From assembly GCA_029204225.1 (NCBI GenBank), contig CM055101.1:2534528-2598527 (forward strand): a DNA stretch of 64,000 nt. The letters are read 5' to 3'. Of this stretch, positions 34,276 through 46,118 are shown piece after piece. Positions within the stretch are counted from its first letter, which is position 1, and every line of letters begins with the position of its first letter. The position numbers and the translations under genes are program-made. Below the pieces are notes generated by a model. The model saw only the letters and a list, made by a program, of their open reading frames with translations, had not been told where the DNA came from and ran no database searches. Origin of the DNA: Diphasiastrum complanatum (Eukaryota; Streptophyta; Lycopodiopsida; Lycopodiales; Lycopodiaceae).

Positions 34276-35560
34276 ATCTTTGTATCAAAAACCACAACTA
34301 AGGATATGTGGAATAAGCTAGGAAATTTGCATAAAAAAAAGTCTCTAGTAAACATGGTATAGATATTTTTAAGTTGTTGTATCCCCTCATAACAATTGAA
34401 GGTGATGTTGTTACCAACTTCCAGATGTGTTCATTAGTGTGATGAGCAAGCTAATCTCAGTTGGTGTCAATATGCCAAAAAAAAAAAGTGTCTCCCCCTT
34501 CTATGTTTAGTTCCATGTTCATAGGGCAATTTCATAATCACCATAACCAGTAATATTGTGACAACTCTGAAGCTTGATAAAGTACCTGCACCTCCTCCTA
34601 AGTCTACGGACAAGCCTTAGAGAAGTTCTAGGTGCTTCTTTGGGCCATAAGGCCAAGAGATCAAGGTGGTGACCCAACAGGTGGATGGGGACGTGACCCA
34701 AGTAACCCTTGGGTGAGGTGGCATAAGGAGGATGGTGGCCATGTGTCTTGAGGGTAGGTGGACCCCATAAGGAAATGCCACTTGTTTTTAGGCCCATGTG
34801 CTTGCTAGGTGGCGTCCATAAGGCCCGCCACCCAGCAAGGTCAAAAAAGGAGGAGGCTTTTGAGGAGTGTGAAAAATTGTCAAAATCTATCTTGTTTTTT
34901 TTTTGTGTTTCTAGTTTGTGAGAAAATATCACGTGTGTGGAGCATGTTCCTACATGTAGAAAAAGAAAAAATAGTTTAGTCATGTTGACTTTAGGGGTGC
35001 CATAAAGATTTTGAATCAAGCATTTTTGTGTAGGGGTTTGGCATTTTGCGAGTAAATTTTCTACGAGTTTTGCGAGTTTAGTGTTTTTAAATTACATTAA
35101 ATTGATAGCACATGGCATGCTACATTTTTTTTAGGTTTTTAAAATTTATTCTACTTCGCCTTTGGGGGTGAAATCTATCTGTATATTTCATTATCATGTT
35201 GTTTATTTTCTTAGTAGCTAAAAAATATCTCTACAAATCATGTTGTCTACAAATTGTACATAGTTGTTATATCATTGAGAACTTAATCACTTTAATTTTA
35301 CTTTTATCAAGCTAAAACATTTTTGTCTACTGCCAAGGATTGATGTACGACCATACATTAAAAGACATAATGGTATGTGGCCAAGCCTATGATAGGTATC
35401 ATAAAATCAATGTTGGTAAAAAAATATATTTTTATTGTATGTTCTAGATGGAGGCTATAACTTAACTATTAAGCTTATGTTGAGATGATGGAATAATAAA
35501 ATATTTTTATTTTTGTTATCAAATTTGATTAAAGCAATGTATTCTACATGAAAAATGGAG
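34276..35560. other. Intergenic repeat-like DNA
   Basis: No supportable gene. The part 34560-34870 is G-rich with repeated ggtgg/ccacc phrases (ggtggcgtccataaggcccgccacc can form a hairpin) and may be an old LTR. The 166-codon - strand frame across it has no recognisable feature. Confidence 0.3.
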
Positions 35561-35578
35561 CATTTTTGCTTTTTAAAT

Positions 35579-35823
35579 CATCTCAATCCGAGCAATATCA
35601 AGAAAGTTATCGACCTTCAAAATATTTTGGGCTAATTTTTTTTTTTCCTTGGCGCTTGAAAGGGGTAGCACGCCGGCGCGCTATCAATTTAAGCTTTTGG
35701 TCTTTAACTCAAATTGATAGCACGCCGGCGTGCTACCCCTTTTAGGTTCCAAGGGGACAATATTTTCTAGTTAAAAAAACATTGAACTGTCATAACTTTC
35801 TTACTATTGCTCGGATTGAGATG
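35579..35823. repeat. Fold-back inverted repeat (MITE-like) with GC palindrome
   Basis: The left end catctcaatccgagcaat is the reverse complement of the right end attgctcggattgagatg. The inner arms are also complementary: ggggtagcacgccggcgcgc at about 35663-35682 with its partner around 35719-35738. The right arm contains the perfect 16-base palindrome agcacgccggcgtgct (35719-35734). The whole 245 bases would fold into an imperfect hairpin. Left of it is unrelated AT-rich DNA; right of it the Copia gag starts abruptly. Confidence 0.8.
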
Positions 35824-38800
35824 GGCTACAGCCAAAGAAGCTTGGGATGCACTAAAGACCATCTATGAAGCAAAGAATACTTCTAGAATACTCATTCTTA
35901 GGAATCAAATTTTCCAAAGTTTCCAAAGAAGTGAAGAGAGTGCATCTAACTATGTTCTGAGAGTTAAAGATTTACATAGAGAGCTTTCCTGTGTTGGTGT
36001 TACCATTAACCAAGTTGAGCTAGTTCAATTCATACTGAATGGCTTGAGAGATGACTATGATAATCTTGTTCAGTCTTTTGCTATTAAGGAGGAGTTACCT
36101 AATCTAGAAACTCTCCAAGGAATTCTTATTTCTGAAAAATCTAGACAAAGCTATAAACTCTCCAGGATGAACAAACTTGAACATGGTGGAAGTGACAAAG
36201 CCCTCTTTGTCAAAGGCAAGCAGAAAGGAAGGTGTAAGAACCAATTCTCTCGAGCATACAACAAAGACAAAGCCAAAGATCGAGATCGAGATGGTGAAGA
36301 GGATGAAACATCTCATCCCTCTAACTCAAAAACCAAGAAGAAGAAAGTGAAGTGCTTCTTCTGTGGCAAAAAGGGCACTATGCCTCTAATTGCTTTAAGA
36401 AGAAAAACCAACTCAAGCAAGCTAATCTCTCCAAAGAGATTGAAGAAGATTCTGTTGCAAGTGATGGAGAAGGATCACTTATGGTGTCCAGTTTTTCTTC
36501 ATCACCTTTCAAGAAAGATGGAGCTTGGTACATAGACAGTGGAGCCTCTTCACATATGTGTTGTTCAAAGGAGTCATTTGACTCAATCTTACCTTTCAAA
36601 GGACTCAAGAGATCTATTTACACAGCTAATGATCATGAGTGTCCAATAGAAGGAACTGGCAACATTCCATTGAAACTTTTTTCTTCAAAAGTTCTTGCAC
36701 TTTCTAATGTTCTTTTCATTCCAAAACTTACAAAGAACTTAATTAGTGTGGGAAAGTTGCTTGATAATGGTTGTGATGTAAAGTTCAACTCCAGTACTTG
36801 TTTTATCAAGAGAAAAGATGAGATCCTTGCTGATGGAACTAGATGTGGTGGAATTTTTAAGTTGAATTCTTATGAGAATCCAAACCTTTGTGAAGTTGCT
36901 TTGTTATCTAAGGAGGAGTTGTGGCATAGAAGGGTTGGGACATCCTAACTTCACATCTATGCCTTCTATGGTTAAGAAGGAGAAGGCTATTGGTCTTCCA
37001 AAATCTCTTTCTAAAGATTTCAAGCCTTGTGAGGCTTGTGCCATTGCAAAGTCACACAGAAAGCCATATCAGAAGTCTTTTATAAAGACTACTTATCCAT
37101 TGGAACTCATACATTCAGATGTACATTTTTCCTCTTCTAAAAGTATTGGTGGTGCAACATGTTTTGTCACCTTTATTGATGACTTTACTAGATACACTTG
37201 GTTGTATCTACTTTCTTCAAAGGCTATGGTTTTCGATCACTTTCTTATCTTCAAAGCTTATGTAGAAAAACAGTTTTCTTGCAAAGTTAAAGCTTTAAGA
37301 TGCGATGAAGGAGGTGAATATATCTCCAACAAGTTCCATAATTATTGTGAAGGTGAAGGAATAAAGAGAGAATTTTCTTGTGCCTATTCTCCATCCCAAA
37401 ATGGAGTAGCTTAGAGGAAAAACAGATATTTATGTGAATGTGTTAAAGCAATTCGAGTAGCAGCTTCTTTGCCTATTGAATATTGGGGTGAATCTATAAA
37501 TTGTGCAAACTATTTGTGCAATAGATTACCTCACAATGCTCTTGCTGAAAAAACACATTTTGAAGTCTTGTTTCAGAAGAAACCTAAGGTAGATCACCTT
37601 AGAGTTTTTGGTTGTACTTGCTTTGTTAATATGCCCTTGGAAACAAGGAAAAGGGATGATCCTAATTCTGTTAGAGGGATCATGGTTAGATATGCATCCA
37701 ACAAGAAAGCTTACAGGATCTATGTTCCCTCTACCTCAACTACAATTGAGAGTAGAGATGTGATAGTCCATGAAGATCAAAAATACATTCTTGAGAAGGC
37801 CGAGTTCATAGATTCTCACAAAGATACTCCAATCATCACCTTTGAAGATCATCATGGAGAGATGGGGCCGAGATTTGAGGAGGAGTCACCTCGAATTTTT
37901 TCACCAAGGAGATCTCAAAGAGAAACATCCGAGCCTAGAAGGCTTACCTATGAAGATAGAGGAAAGCAAGTGGAAATCAACTCCACTAATTGTGCCTATT
38001 TTATTTCTCATGAGGAGCCGAAGGATGTATATGATGCTATCAACTCAAAGGAATGGTACCTTGCCATGAAGGAGGAATATGATGCTTTGATGGCCAATAA
38101 TACATGGGAGCTTGTGGATCTTCCATCCAACAAGCATACCATTGGTTGCAAATGGGTTTTTTGAGTCAAGTATAATCAAGATGGCACAATCAACAAGTAC
38201 AAGGCTAGGCTTTGTGCTAAAGGCTTTGCTCAAGTATATGGACTTGATTATGAGGAGACATTTGCCCTAGTTGCAAAGATGGTGTCAATTAGAATCATAA
38301 TTTCTCTTGCTTGTTTTTTCAATTGGAAAATTTTTCAACTAGATGTTTCTAATACATTTCTAAATGGCTATCTAGAAGAAGAGATCTATATGGATCAACC
38401 TATTGGGTTCCTCCATGATGAAGGAAAAGTTTGTTTGCTCTTCAAAAGTTTATATAGATTAAAGCAAGCTCCAAGGTCATGGTATTCTCGACTTGACACC
38501 TTTCTTGAGTCACCAGGATTTAATCTTAGTAACTATGATTCTTCCTTATATGTCAAGTTTTATGATAAAGATATTGTCATCCTTCTTATTTATGTTGATG
38601 ATATCATTCTGACATGAAGTTGTATCAAGTTAGTTGAGGAAACCAAGATTACACTTGGAAAAGAGTTCAAGATGCAAGATCTTGGAAAAATTCACTATAT
38701 TCTAGGATTAGAGATTGACTTTCTTAAAGATAAAGCTTTTGTATGTCAATCTAAGTATGCTCTTTCAATGTTAAAAAAGTTCAATATGTTGAATTGTAAG

Positions 38801-39547
38801 AGTATAGAAACACCGATGGAGCAAAATGTAAAGGACTCTAACAAAGGTGATGAAAGATCCTTTGAGGACATCACACTTTTTAGAAGTCTTATAGGCTCCT
38901 TAATTTGGCTCACAATAACTAGACCTGACATAAGCTTTAGTGTTCATAAGTTGAGCCAGAGTATGCAAAATTCTTTAGTTTATCATTGGAAAAGGGCCAA
39001 GAGAGTGCTTAGATATATATCTTCAACTTTATTGTATAAAAGTGAAGATCTTTCTATTATTGGTTATTCTGACTCGGATTTTGCAAGTGATAGAGCAGAT
39101 CGAAAATCTACAAGTGCTTATGTCATATATCTTGGAGGAAACTTGATATCTTGGCTTTTCAAAAAGCAAGATATTGTACCACTCTCATCATGTGAAGCTG
39201 AGTACAAGGCGCTCACTACAACAACAAAGGAAGTGCTTTGGATCAAGAGGTTACTAGTGGAGCTAAAGATAATTATGGAAGAAGATATACCTATGATCAT
39301 GTGTGACAACATTTCAGCTCAAGCCATTGCCAACAACCCAATATTCCATGCAAGGAGCAAGCATATCGAAGTTGCACATCACTTCGTGAGAGGGAAGCTC
39401 ATTGGAGGTGAAATCAAATTGGAGCACATCGACACATCATCTTGCATTGCAGATATGCTCACCAAACCTTTGAGCAAAAGTTCCTTAAGATCAGTCACTC
39501 TTGTGGACATTCCCCACACGTGTGAATTCTGGAAATTTTGTCACTAA
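35815..39547 (+). pseudogene. Nearly complete Copia polyprotein, lightly damaged
   Basis: In order, the + strand has gag (KEAWDALKTIYEAKNTSRIL), the zinc knuckle CFFCGKKG-HYASNC, protease (AWYIDSGASSHMCC), pre-integrase (LWHRR-LGHPN) and integrase (LIHSDV, FIDDFTRYTW, ALRCDEGGEY). RT follows with LFKSLYRLKQAPRSWYSRLD and IYVDDIIL, then RNase H with GYSDSDFASDRADRKSTSAY and ADMLTKPLSKSSLRS. A 1-base loss inside the knuckle (about 36368) and a 1-base gain (about 36938) shift frames. Stops occur at 37411, 38161 and 38617. The first replaces the integrase glutamate of the QNGVAERKN motif. The gag N-terminus is missing beyond the fold-back element and no LTR pair was found. Otherwise it is close to intact, so it decayed recently. 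Confidence 0.93.
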
Positions 39548-39689
39548 CCACATATTTGAAGTGCTTAAAAGCCGAACTGATTTAATATCTGGTAGTCCAC
39601 ATACCACCAAACCGATTGTACCTCAAAAAAGTGACTCTCGGAAAGAGGGATTCGAATTTTCACCACTTGTTGCAACTCCACCAATTTCT

Positions 39690-40550
39690 CAAAATAGTGT
39701 CAAGATTCCATATCACACAATGGAAAAATCCTATATACCCATTTCTTTCCAATGGGTCTTTTGCCTTTTGGAAGATCCACTATCTCCCAAGTGTCATGGT
39801 GCTTGATGGAATCAATCTCCTCTTGCATCGCTTTTTGCCATATCTCCTGATTTTTGGCCTCCTCAAAGCAAGAGGGTTCAATAGATGAAATTATATTGCT
39901 CATAAGCGCAAGATTTATCTAAAACCGGTCAGGAACCTTTTTTTGTCTTGTGGAATGGCGTAATTCTCCCTCCTGGCTAGATTCGACGACTTTCCCTTCC
40001 TTGTCACTCATGAGCTTAGTGTACCATTTTGGTAGTTTGTGTTGAAGTGATCCACCGCTAGGTGAGTAGGAATCCCAAGGTGCATCCTGCTCCTTCCTTT
40101 TATCACCTGCTACCTCACACATGTCCATCGGAAAATTGAATAGGCACTGCACCAACTCCATGAATTTGACACTCATCACCATTCACCTGCGCAACTCTAT
40201 CTCCATCATTGGTAAGCTCTAGGCTTTTGAACCACGATTTGTTGCTCCCGAGTCCACGTACCAATGCGTGTGATCAATAGAATGTTGTGATGCTAACGTT
40301 CTTGCAAATGTCGTGCTTTGATCTTCATTGTCACTATCATTCTAGTCTTCCTCAACAAGATTGGTCAACTGCTTCACTTTGTCTTTCTTAATATTAGTCT
40401 TCTTCTTACGACAATCTCTTGGCCAATGTCTCGGCTTTTGGCAATATAAACACTTGTCTTTCTTCTTCTTGCCAGATGCGGATCCCTGATCATCATCCTC
40501 CACATTTTATTTCTTGGGTTGCGTATTGTACTTATGCTTTTGTTTGGCTA
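39690..40550 (-). pseudogene. Internally deleted Copia fragment, minus strand
   Basis: Read from 40550 down, there is a zinc knuckle CLYCQKPRHWPRDCRKKK (about 40455-40400) and a protease motif HWYVDSGATN (about 40265-40235). Then, without integrase, come the pre-RT linker ELRHSTRQKKVPDRF (to 39919) and the start of RT: EIWQKAMQEEIDSIKHHDTW with PIGKKWVYR (39850-39745). Integrase is therefore deleted, and the element is cut on the right by a Gypsy LTR at 40551. It faces the + strand Copia that ends at 39547. Confidence 0.8.
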
Positions 40551-40915
40551 TGTTGGGCACTTAGTGGGTCCCTCCACTGAAGTACTATTGGCTAAGCTTA
40601 CCAAGTGGGCCCCACCATTGAAAATCCAGCCCACATAGGATTTGTAAATCTGTTCGTAACTTCTTCAATACTCACTATTTTTCAGATCTGTCAGTTGCAA
40701 TAAGCTTTTTGTGGTAGGTCGCTTGTAGGGTAGGGCTTTTTGCCTTCTAATTCGGTGATCATCCATAGTTTTTTTTACCAATTGTCAGATTGAAACCCTA
40801 GTTTGCTGATTTTTGGAGAAGAAGAGTCTATGTGTAGTTAGAACTTGGCTATAGGAGGTCTATTCTATCCAGTTCTTCTAGCAATTCAAGGTAACCTATC
40901 TGTGTAGTGATTTGA
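40551..40915 (+). repeat. Diverged Gypsy LTR and leader start
   Basis: The start, tgttgggcacttagtgggtc with gtactattggctaagcttac and aagtgggccccaccat, matches the beginning of the LTR at 15007 (aagtgggtcccaccactt, then attgttggccaagccttacc). The later part is leader-like. No primer site was recognised, so the LTR end is not fixed. Confidence 0.55.
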
Positions 40916-40964
40916 GGTGTTGAGAGCTTGGTTTTGCTTTGTTTCTGCTACCTATTCTTTTGCT

Positions 40965-43900
40965 ATGGCATCCGCAAGCAACACCAGTCAAGATTCACAG
41001 AGATTAGATGTTGTATGTAAAGTGGATGCTATCGAAGCTACTCTTAAGCTGATTTTGGAGCAACTCAAAGGTAAAGGGGCTAGTGTTTTTGAGAGAGTCA
41101 GTGGTACAACTATGGAAGCAGAAAGGACATTGTCAACGGGCCATGAAGCTAAGTTGGGGCTTCGAAAGAAAAAGCTACCTACTATCAAAGATTTAAAACC
41201 TCCGAAGTTCACTGGAGCAGTATCTATGAGAACTACAGATGCCGTTGAGAATTGGTTGCAAAAGTGAGAGAAAGCATTCTAGATGTGTGGCATAGACGAT
41301 GAAACTAAGATGATTGTTGAAGCCACAAATCGTTTTCAAGAGTCAACACGAAGGTGGTGGAGGAAGGTGGAAAAGAATGACCTAGTTCCAACCACATGGG
41401 AGGCATTTCGGCAAATGTTTGCGCAAAACTGGGTGCCTATGGATGAAGACAATAGAGCCATGCAATAATGGTCTTATTTGAGGCAGGGTAACTTGAGCGT
41501 GTAGGATTATGCAAACAAGTATCGAGAGGCCTTGTTAAGGGTCAGCGTCCTTCAATGTTGTCGCCTCAGGACCAAGAATGTGCAAAGAGGGAGAACCTCT
41601 ATACTGGATGTTTGGGGCAGCATAGGTGGAAGGAATGTCCACGGAACTTGATGTGGACCACATATAATCTTCAGGTGGACCAGATGAACCAGGGTGATGA
41701 CCCTATGACAGTGGAAGAGATTGAGCAGGAAGCCAATCCAGATATTCCACGCCTCATGAATGTTTCAGTGGTCAGGAGAGTGGACACGGCTCCACCAGCG
41801 CTTTTGTCAAAATCGGCTCGCCAAGGGTATCAATTTCCTAACACTTCTCTTATTGTTATGCGAGGGCAGCTGTGTGGTAGAGATGTTCAAGTTCTATTTG
41901 ACACTGGGTCCTCTCATAATGTGCTGAATTCAACTTTGGTATGGAAGTTAGGTGTGAATACTCAACCATCCCAGTACCAGTACACAGTGGAAATGGTTGA
42001 TGGAAAGGGTACAAAGATTTGGGATAAGAGGGTTGTGGGCACTAACTATACAAAGTTACACATAAGAGTTGGATTTTGAGATAACACGGCTTGTGCGGTT
42101 TGATGTGGTGTTGGGCATTTGTTGGCACACGATGCGGAAGCCACACATAGCCTGGGATATTCATGTGTATGAGTTCCAGTTTGATGGTGTGATGCATTCC
42201 CTTCGTGGTGAGCGGGATGTGCTTCCTGGACCGCTTGTTTCAGCTATGCAGTTGTGTAGGATCCATTGTGAGTACATGTGTGTTTGCTTTCTACTTGATA
42301 TGTCTACTAATACTAGTCAGAGTAGCATGCAGTGTGTTCAAACCAATACTATTGCCAATTTGGATCAAGAGATTAGGAGATAGTTTTCAGATGTGTTCAT
42401 AGATGATCTTCCATCTGTATTACCTCCTAAGAGGAATGTTAAACATAAGATTGAATTAATACCCGGATCATGTCCTGTCAATAGACGTCCTTACAGAATG
42501 AGTCTTAAGGAGGAAGAGGAAGTGAGACGGATGGTCGATGATTATCTGGCCAAGGGGCAAATATGACCTAGTTATTCCCCTTTTGCCTCTCCGATCATTC
42601 TTGTAAAAAAGAAGGATGGATCATGGCGTATGTGTGTGGATTATCGAGGTTTGAACAAGATAACGGTTAAACATCGATATCTTATGCCATGTATAGATAA
42701 TGTGCTTGATGCCTTGTCAGGTGCCACTGTGTTCAGTAAAATGCACCTAAAGAGTGGATACCATCATGTTAGAGTTCGTGAAGAGGATGTACACAAGACT
42801 GCCTTCAGAACTTGGTTTGGTCACTATGAGTATCTTGTGATGCCATTTGGATTGACTAATGCCCCAGCTACATTCATGATGATGATGAATGATGTGCTCA
42901 GACCGTATATGGGTAAGTTTGTCGTAAACTTTGTTGATGACATTTTGACTTACAGTGCAAGTGAGGTCAAGCATATGGCTCACCTTAGAACTGTGTTGTT
43001 TACTTTGAGGAAGAACACTTTGTTTGCCAATAGTAAAAAAAGCAAATTGTTTAAAAAAGAGATTGAGTATCTTGGTCATGTAGTGTCTGCTAATGGAGTA
43101 AGGCCAGATCCTAAGAAGGTTGCTGTGATCATTGTGTGGCATGTGCCAGCTGATTTGACATCACTCTATTCTTTTCTTGGATTGACAGTATTCTATAGAA
43201 AATATGTTAAGAAATACTCCTATATTGTAGCACCTTTGACTGATTTGACTCAAAAGAATAGATTTGGTGAGTGGACTGAACTGCAGCAAGCAAGCTTTGA
43301 TCAGTTGAAGCAAGCTATTGTTGAGTGCGTCACTCTAAAGATTGTAGACCCTCAAAAGCCCTATGTTATAGATACGGATGCGGGTGACATTGCTGTGGGA
43401 GCTGTTCTGATGCAAGAGGCTAGGCATGTGGCCTTTGAGAGCAAGAAGCTCAACCCTGCTCAAAAAAATTATCCAACTCATGAAAAGGAATTGTATGTCA
43501 TAGTTCATGCATTAAAGGCATGGAGGCATTATCTGTATGGATCGGAATTTGAGGTATTCACTAATCATGATACCTTGAGATACTTTTGTAAGCAGCCAGA
43601 CCTTAGAGGCTGGCAAGCCAAATGGTCTGAGCTCATGCAAGAACTCCTAATGGAGATTCGGTACAAGAAAGGTGCCAAGAATCCTGTGGTAGATGCATTA
43701 TCTCGTGTAGTATATCAGATGTCATTTGTAGTCATTGAAAATGACTTACTATCTGAGATAAAAAAGGCTCAATAGGAAGATCCTCACTGTAAGAAAGTGG
43801 AATAGGAGGTGAGTCATGGCCATGCAGAGTCTCAAGAGGAGAGCTCTTCTACCTTCGCACTTATCTTAAGTATTCCATAGAAGATGGAATAGTGGTGAGA

Positions 43901-44338
43901 AATGGCAAGGCTTTTATTCCAGCTTGTGAAGTACTGCGAAAGAGGATCTTGCATCTCTGTCATGATAGCCCTAGTGCTGGTCATCCTAGTGTGGATAGGA
44001 CCTATGAGTTGATATGACGTAACTTTTGGTGGTCTAGACTTAAGAAAGAAGTAAACCATTATGTGACACATTGTTTTAAGTGTCAAGTTAATAAGGCTGA
44101 AAGGATTAAAGTGCTTGGATTATTACGCCCGTTACCTATACCAGATGGGAGAGTATTTCCATGGACTTTATTACATGTTTACCGCATACGCAGTAGCAAC
44201 ATAATGTTATCCTAGTTGTGGTTGACAGACTCACGAAAATGGCTCATTTAATGCCAACTAGTAATAAGACTGATGCACCTAGTGTGGCTGATTTGTTTAT
44301 ACAACATGTATTCAGACTTCATGGATTACCTAGATCCA
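40965..44338 (+). pseudogene. Gypsy gag-pol polyprotein, broken and 3'-truncated
   Basis: Gag begins at ATG 40965 (MASASNTSQDSQRLDVV). It continues through stops with STRRWWRKVEKNDLVPTTWE and a weak knuckle CLGQHRWKECP. The retropepsin reads VQVLFDTGSSHNVLNSTLVW (about 41890). The RT-RNase H frame 42630-43775 has MCVDYRGLNKITVKHRY, MPFGLTNAPATF, the catalytic NFVDDILTY and the RNase H DTDAGDIAVGAVLMQEA and HEKELYVIVHALKAWRHYL. Integrase follows with frame changes: LCHDSPSAGHPSVDRTYELI with THCFKCQ as the zinc domain, then VVVDRLTKMAHLMPTSNKTD. It stops at 44338, where another LTR begins. Stops at about 42380 and 42565 interrupt pol before RT. It would copy and integrate the element in an intact version. 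Confidence 0.9.
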
Positions 44339-44340
44339 AC

Positions 44341-45085
44341 ATGACATGTGTCATATGCTCATTGGGACACTTGGTCCAATGCATGAGTGACACATGTTAG
44401 ACTGTCCACCTACTAGCTTGCCTATGTGTCAGGGTATTGCCAAGTGGCAAGTGTCGGCTGTGCCTGGAGTTTGCCATGTGTCGACGTTAGGATGTGTCAG
44501 GGTTAAGGGGTGCTTGAGGGGATATAGTGTGAGCCTTGTCAGGCATTCCTCATTATGGTATTCCTATGCAACTATGGTTGGGAGGAGACTTGCAGCAGAG
44601 CTCTCATGTTTGCTTGTTGATCTATGTAAATTTGCTTGAGATTAATAAAGTGACGGATTTGTTGGGTAATTTTGTGTATTTACTTAGGGTATGTGAGCTT
44701 GTGTGCAACAAGCGTAGTCCCCCAGACCCCATTCACACTGGCACCATCATTGCCATCTATCACTCATTGTTGTTATCAACTGCACCGTTACATCACCCAT
44801 TGCGACCATCTCCATTCAAATTTGTGCCACCATCCATCCATCTATCACTCATTGTTGTTATCAACTGCACCGTTACATCACCCATTGCGACCATCTCCAT
44901 TCAAATTTGTGCCACCATCCATCCATCTCTCTCACCATTCGTTCAATTGTCGTCAAGTAAAATTTGCTAGTTATTTGTGTTCCTTCCATCCCTTTACAAC
45001 ATCAATTATTGATCATCACCCGAACAAGATCCACTCAGATCCATTATTGCTAAAAGCTCCTACTCTGTATAAATCTACACAGTGA
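44341..45085 (+). repeat. LTR of another Gypsy element
   Basis: It begins tgacatgtgtcatatgctc exactly where the previous integrase is interrupted and ends near ctacaca before the gag-bearing sequence. An attaataaag signal lies near 44640. It includes two tandem 85-base copies (44753-44922). No second copy of this LTR is in the window, so the limits are approximate. Confidence 0.5.
44753..44922 (+). repeat. Tandem duplication, 2 x 85 bases
   Basis: The unit starts ccatctatcactcattgttg and ends gccaccatccat. The copies at 44753-44837 and 44838-44922 appear identical by eye, and a third partial start follows. Confidence 0.9.
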
Positions 45086-45196
45086 ATGAGATTGAGATTT
45101 GGTAGAATATTACCTACAGAGAATCTAGAGCTACATCAAGCAGCAACGGAAGAGATCCGGCCAAATAAGCCAAATCCAATGGAGTAAGATATTCCT

Positions 45197-45401
45197 ATGC
45201 CAACGGTACCTCTACAAGAAATCAGAAGATCTCCCAGATTGGAATTGCCCAAATTTGATGGATCCACCGATCCTATCAAATTCTTGCAGATCTATGGGCA
45301 AGCATGCAAGATATATGGTGAAACCACCCTAGTAGAGAAATTCAAGTTGTTTCCAATGTCTCTAACAAGAGCAGCTTTAGATTGGTTTTTCAATCAGATG
45401 A
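45197..45401 (+). pseudogene. Gypsy gag fragment
   Basis: The frame starting MPTVPLQEIRRSPRLELPKF contains DGSTDPIKFLQIYGQACKIY and LFPMSLTRAALDWFFNQM, homologous to the gag at 12.4 kb. It is cut at 45401 by an LTR in the opposite orientation, so only the first part of the capsid domain remains. Confidence 0.8.
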
Positions 45402-45670
45402 TGTTATGCCTACTTCCTCCGAAAGGAAGTGGCTTGGTGTCGTGTGTAGTACAATGGCAAGTTGGGTCCGATCCAACTAGGAGCCTTGGAGATGGCTTCT
45501 TGCATTAAACTAGCATTCTAGAAACTTGTACAAAGCTTGCAAAAAATACCAAGAAATCTTAAAAACATGCACACATCATTAGCAAACTACTATCATGCAC
45601 AAGGAGAGAGTTGGAAGAGAAGAGGAAGAAGAGAGGAGAATGGAAGGAGAGAGGGAATAAAATAAGAGAA

Positions 45671-45736
<66 letters not shown>

Positions 45737-46070
45737 AAAAATGGACATAGTTTTATTACTAATTCGAATGATGCAAATACAAGACAAATGGTCCCTTTAA
45801 ATAGGAGTGAGAGTGGAACCTCCTCATCACCCATTAGCTACTAAAGTTCCATCAGGATCACAATCTTGACCGTCCAAATCACTTTGTGTTTCTTGGGGAC
45901 AAGTCGTGTTTCTTGGAACAAGTTGTCTTTCCTAAACTTGCAAAAGCTAAGTTTAAAATATTTTATTTAAATATTAGTGCACATGGCACTTTCTAGCCTA
46001 GAGACCCAATGTTGAACTTATATGCGCAGAATGCCAACTGGTTGTCTGATTGTTAGCAACTGTGCTAACA
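45402..46070 (-). repeat. Probable solo LTR, minus strand
   Basis: On the - strand it starts TGTTAGCACAGTTGCTAACA (inverted repeat at the terminus). It has a TATA-like tatttaaa (45796-45803) and then a 60-base (CT)n tract (+ strand GA, 45675-45734), the same order as in the LTRs at 15-18 kb. Its far end abuts the interrupted + strand gag rather than a primer site, and its near end abuts another LTR. No internal sequence is attached, which suggests a solo LTR. No matching 5-base target duplication was found. Confidence 0.55.
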
Positions 46071-46118
46071 CATTAAAATAATAATAAAAAAGAGAGAAAT
46101 AAAACTCCAGGGCATTGT

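Noticed and set aside
34519-35019. 166-codon minus-strand frame
   Set aside because: Composition follows a G-rich repeat with ggtgg phrases; no recognisable domain.
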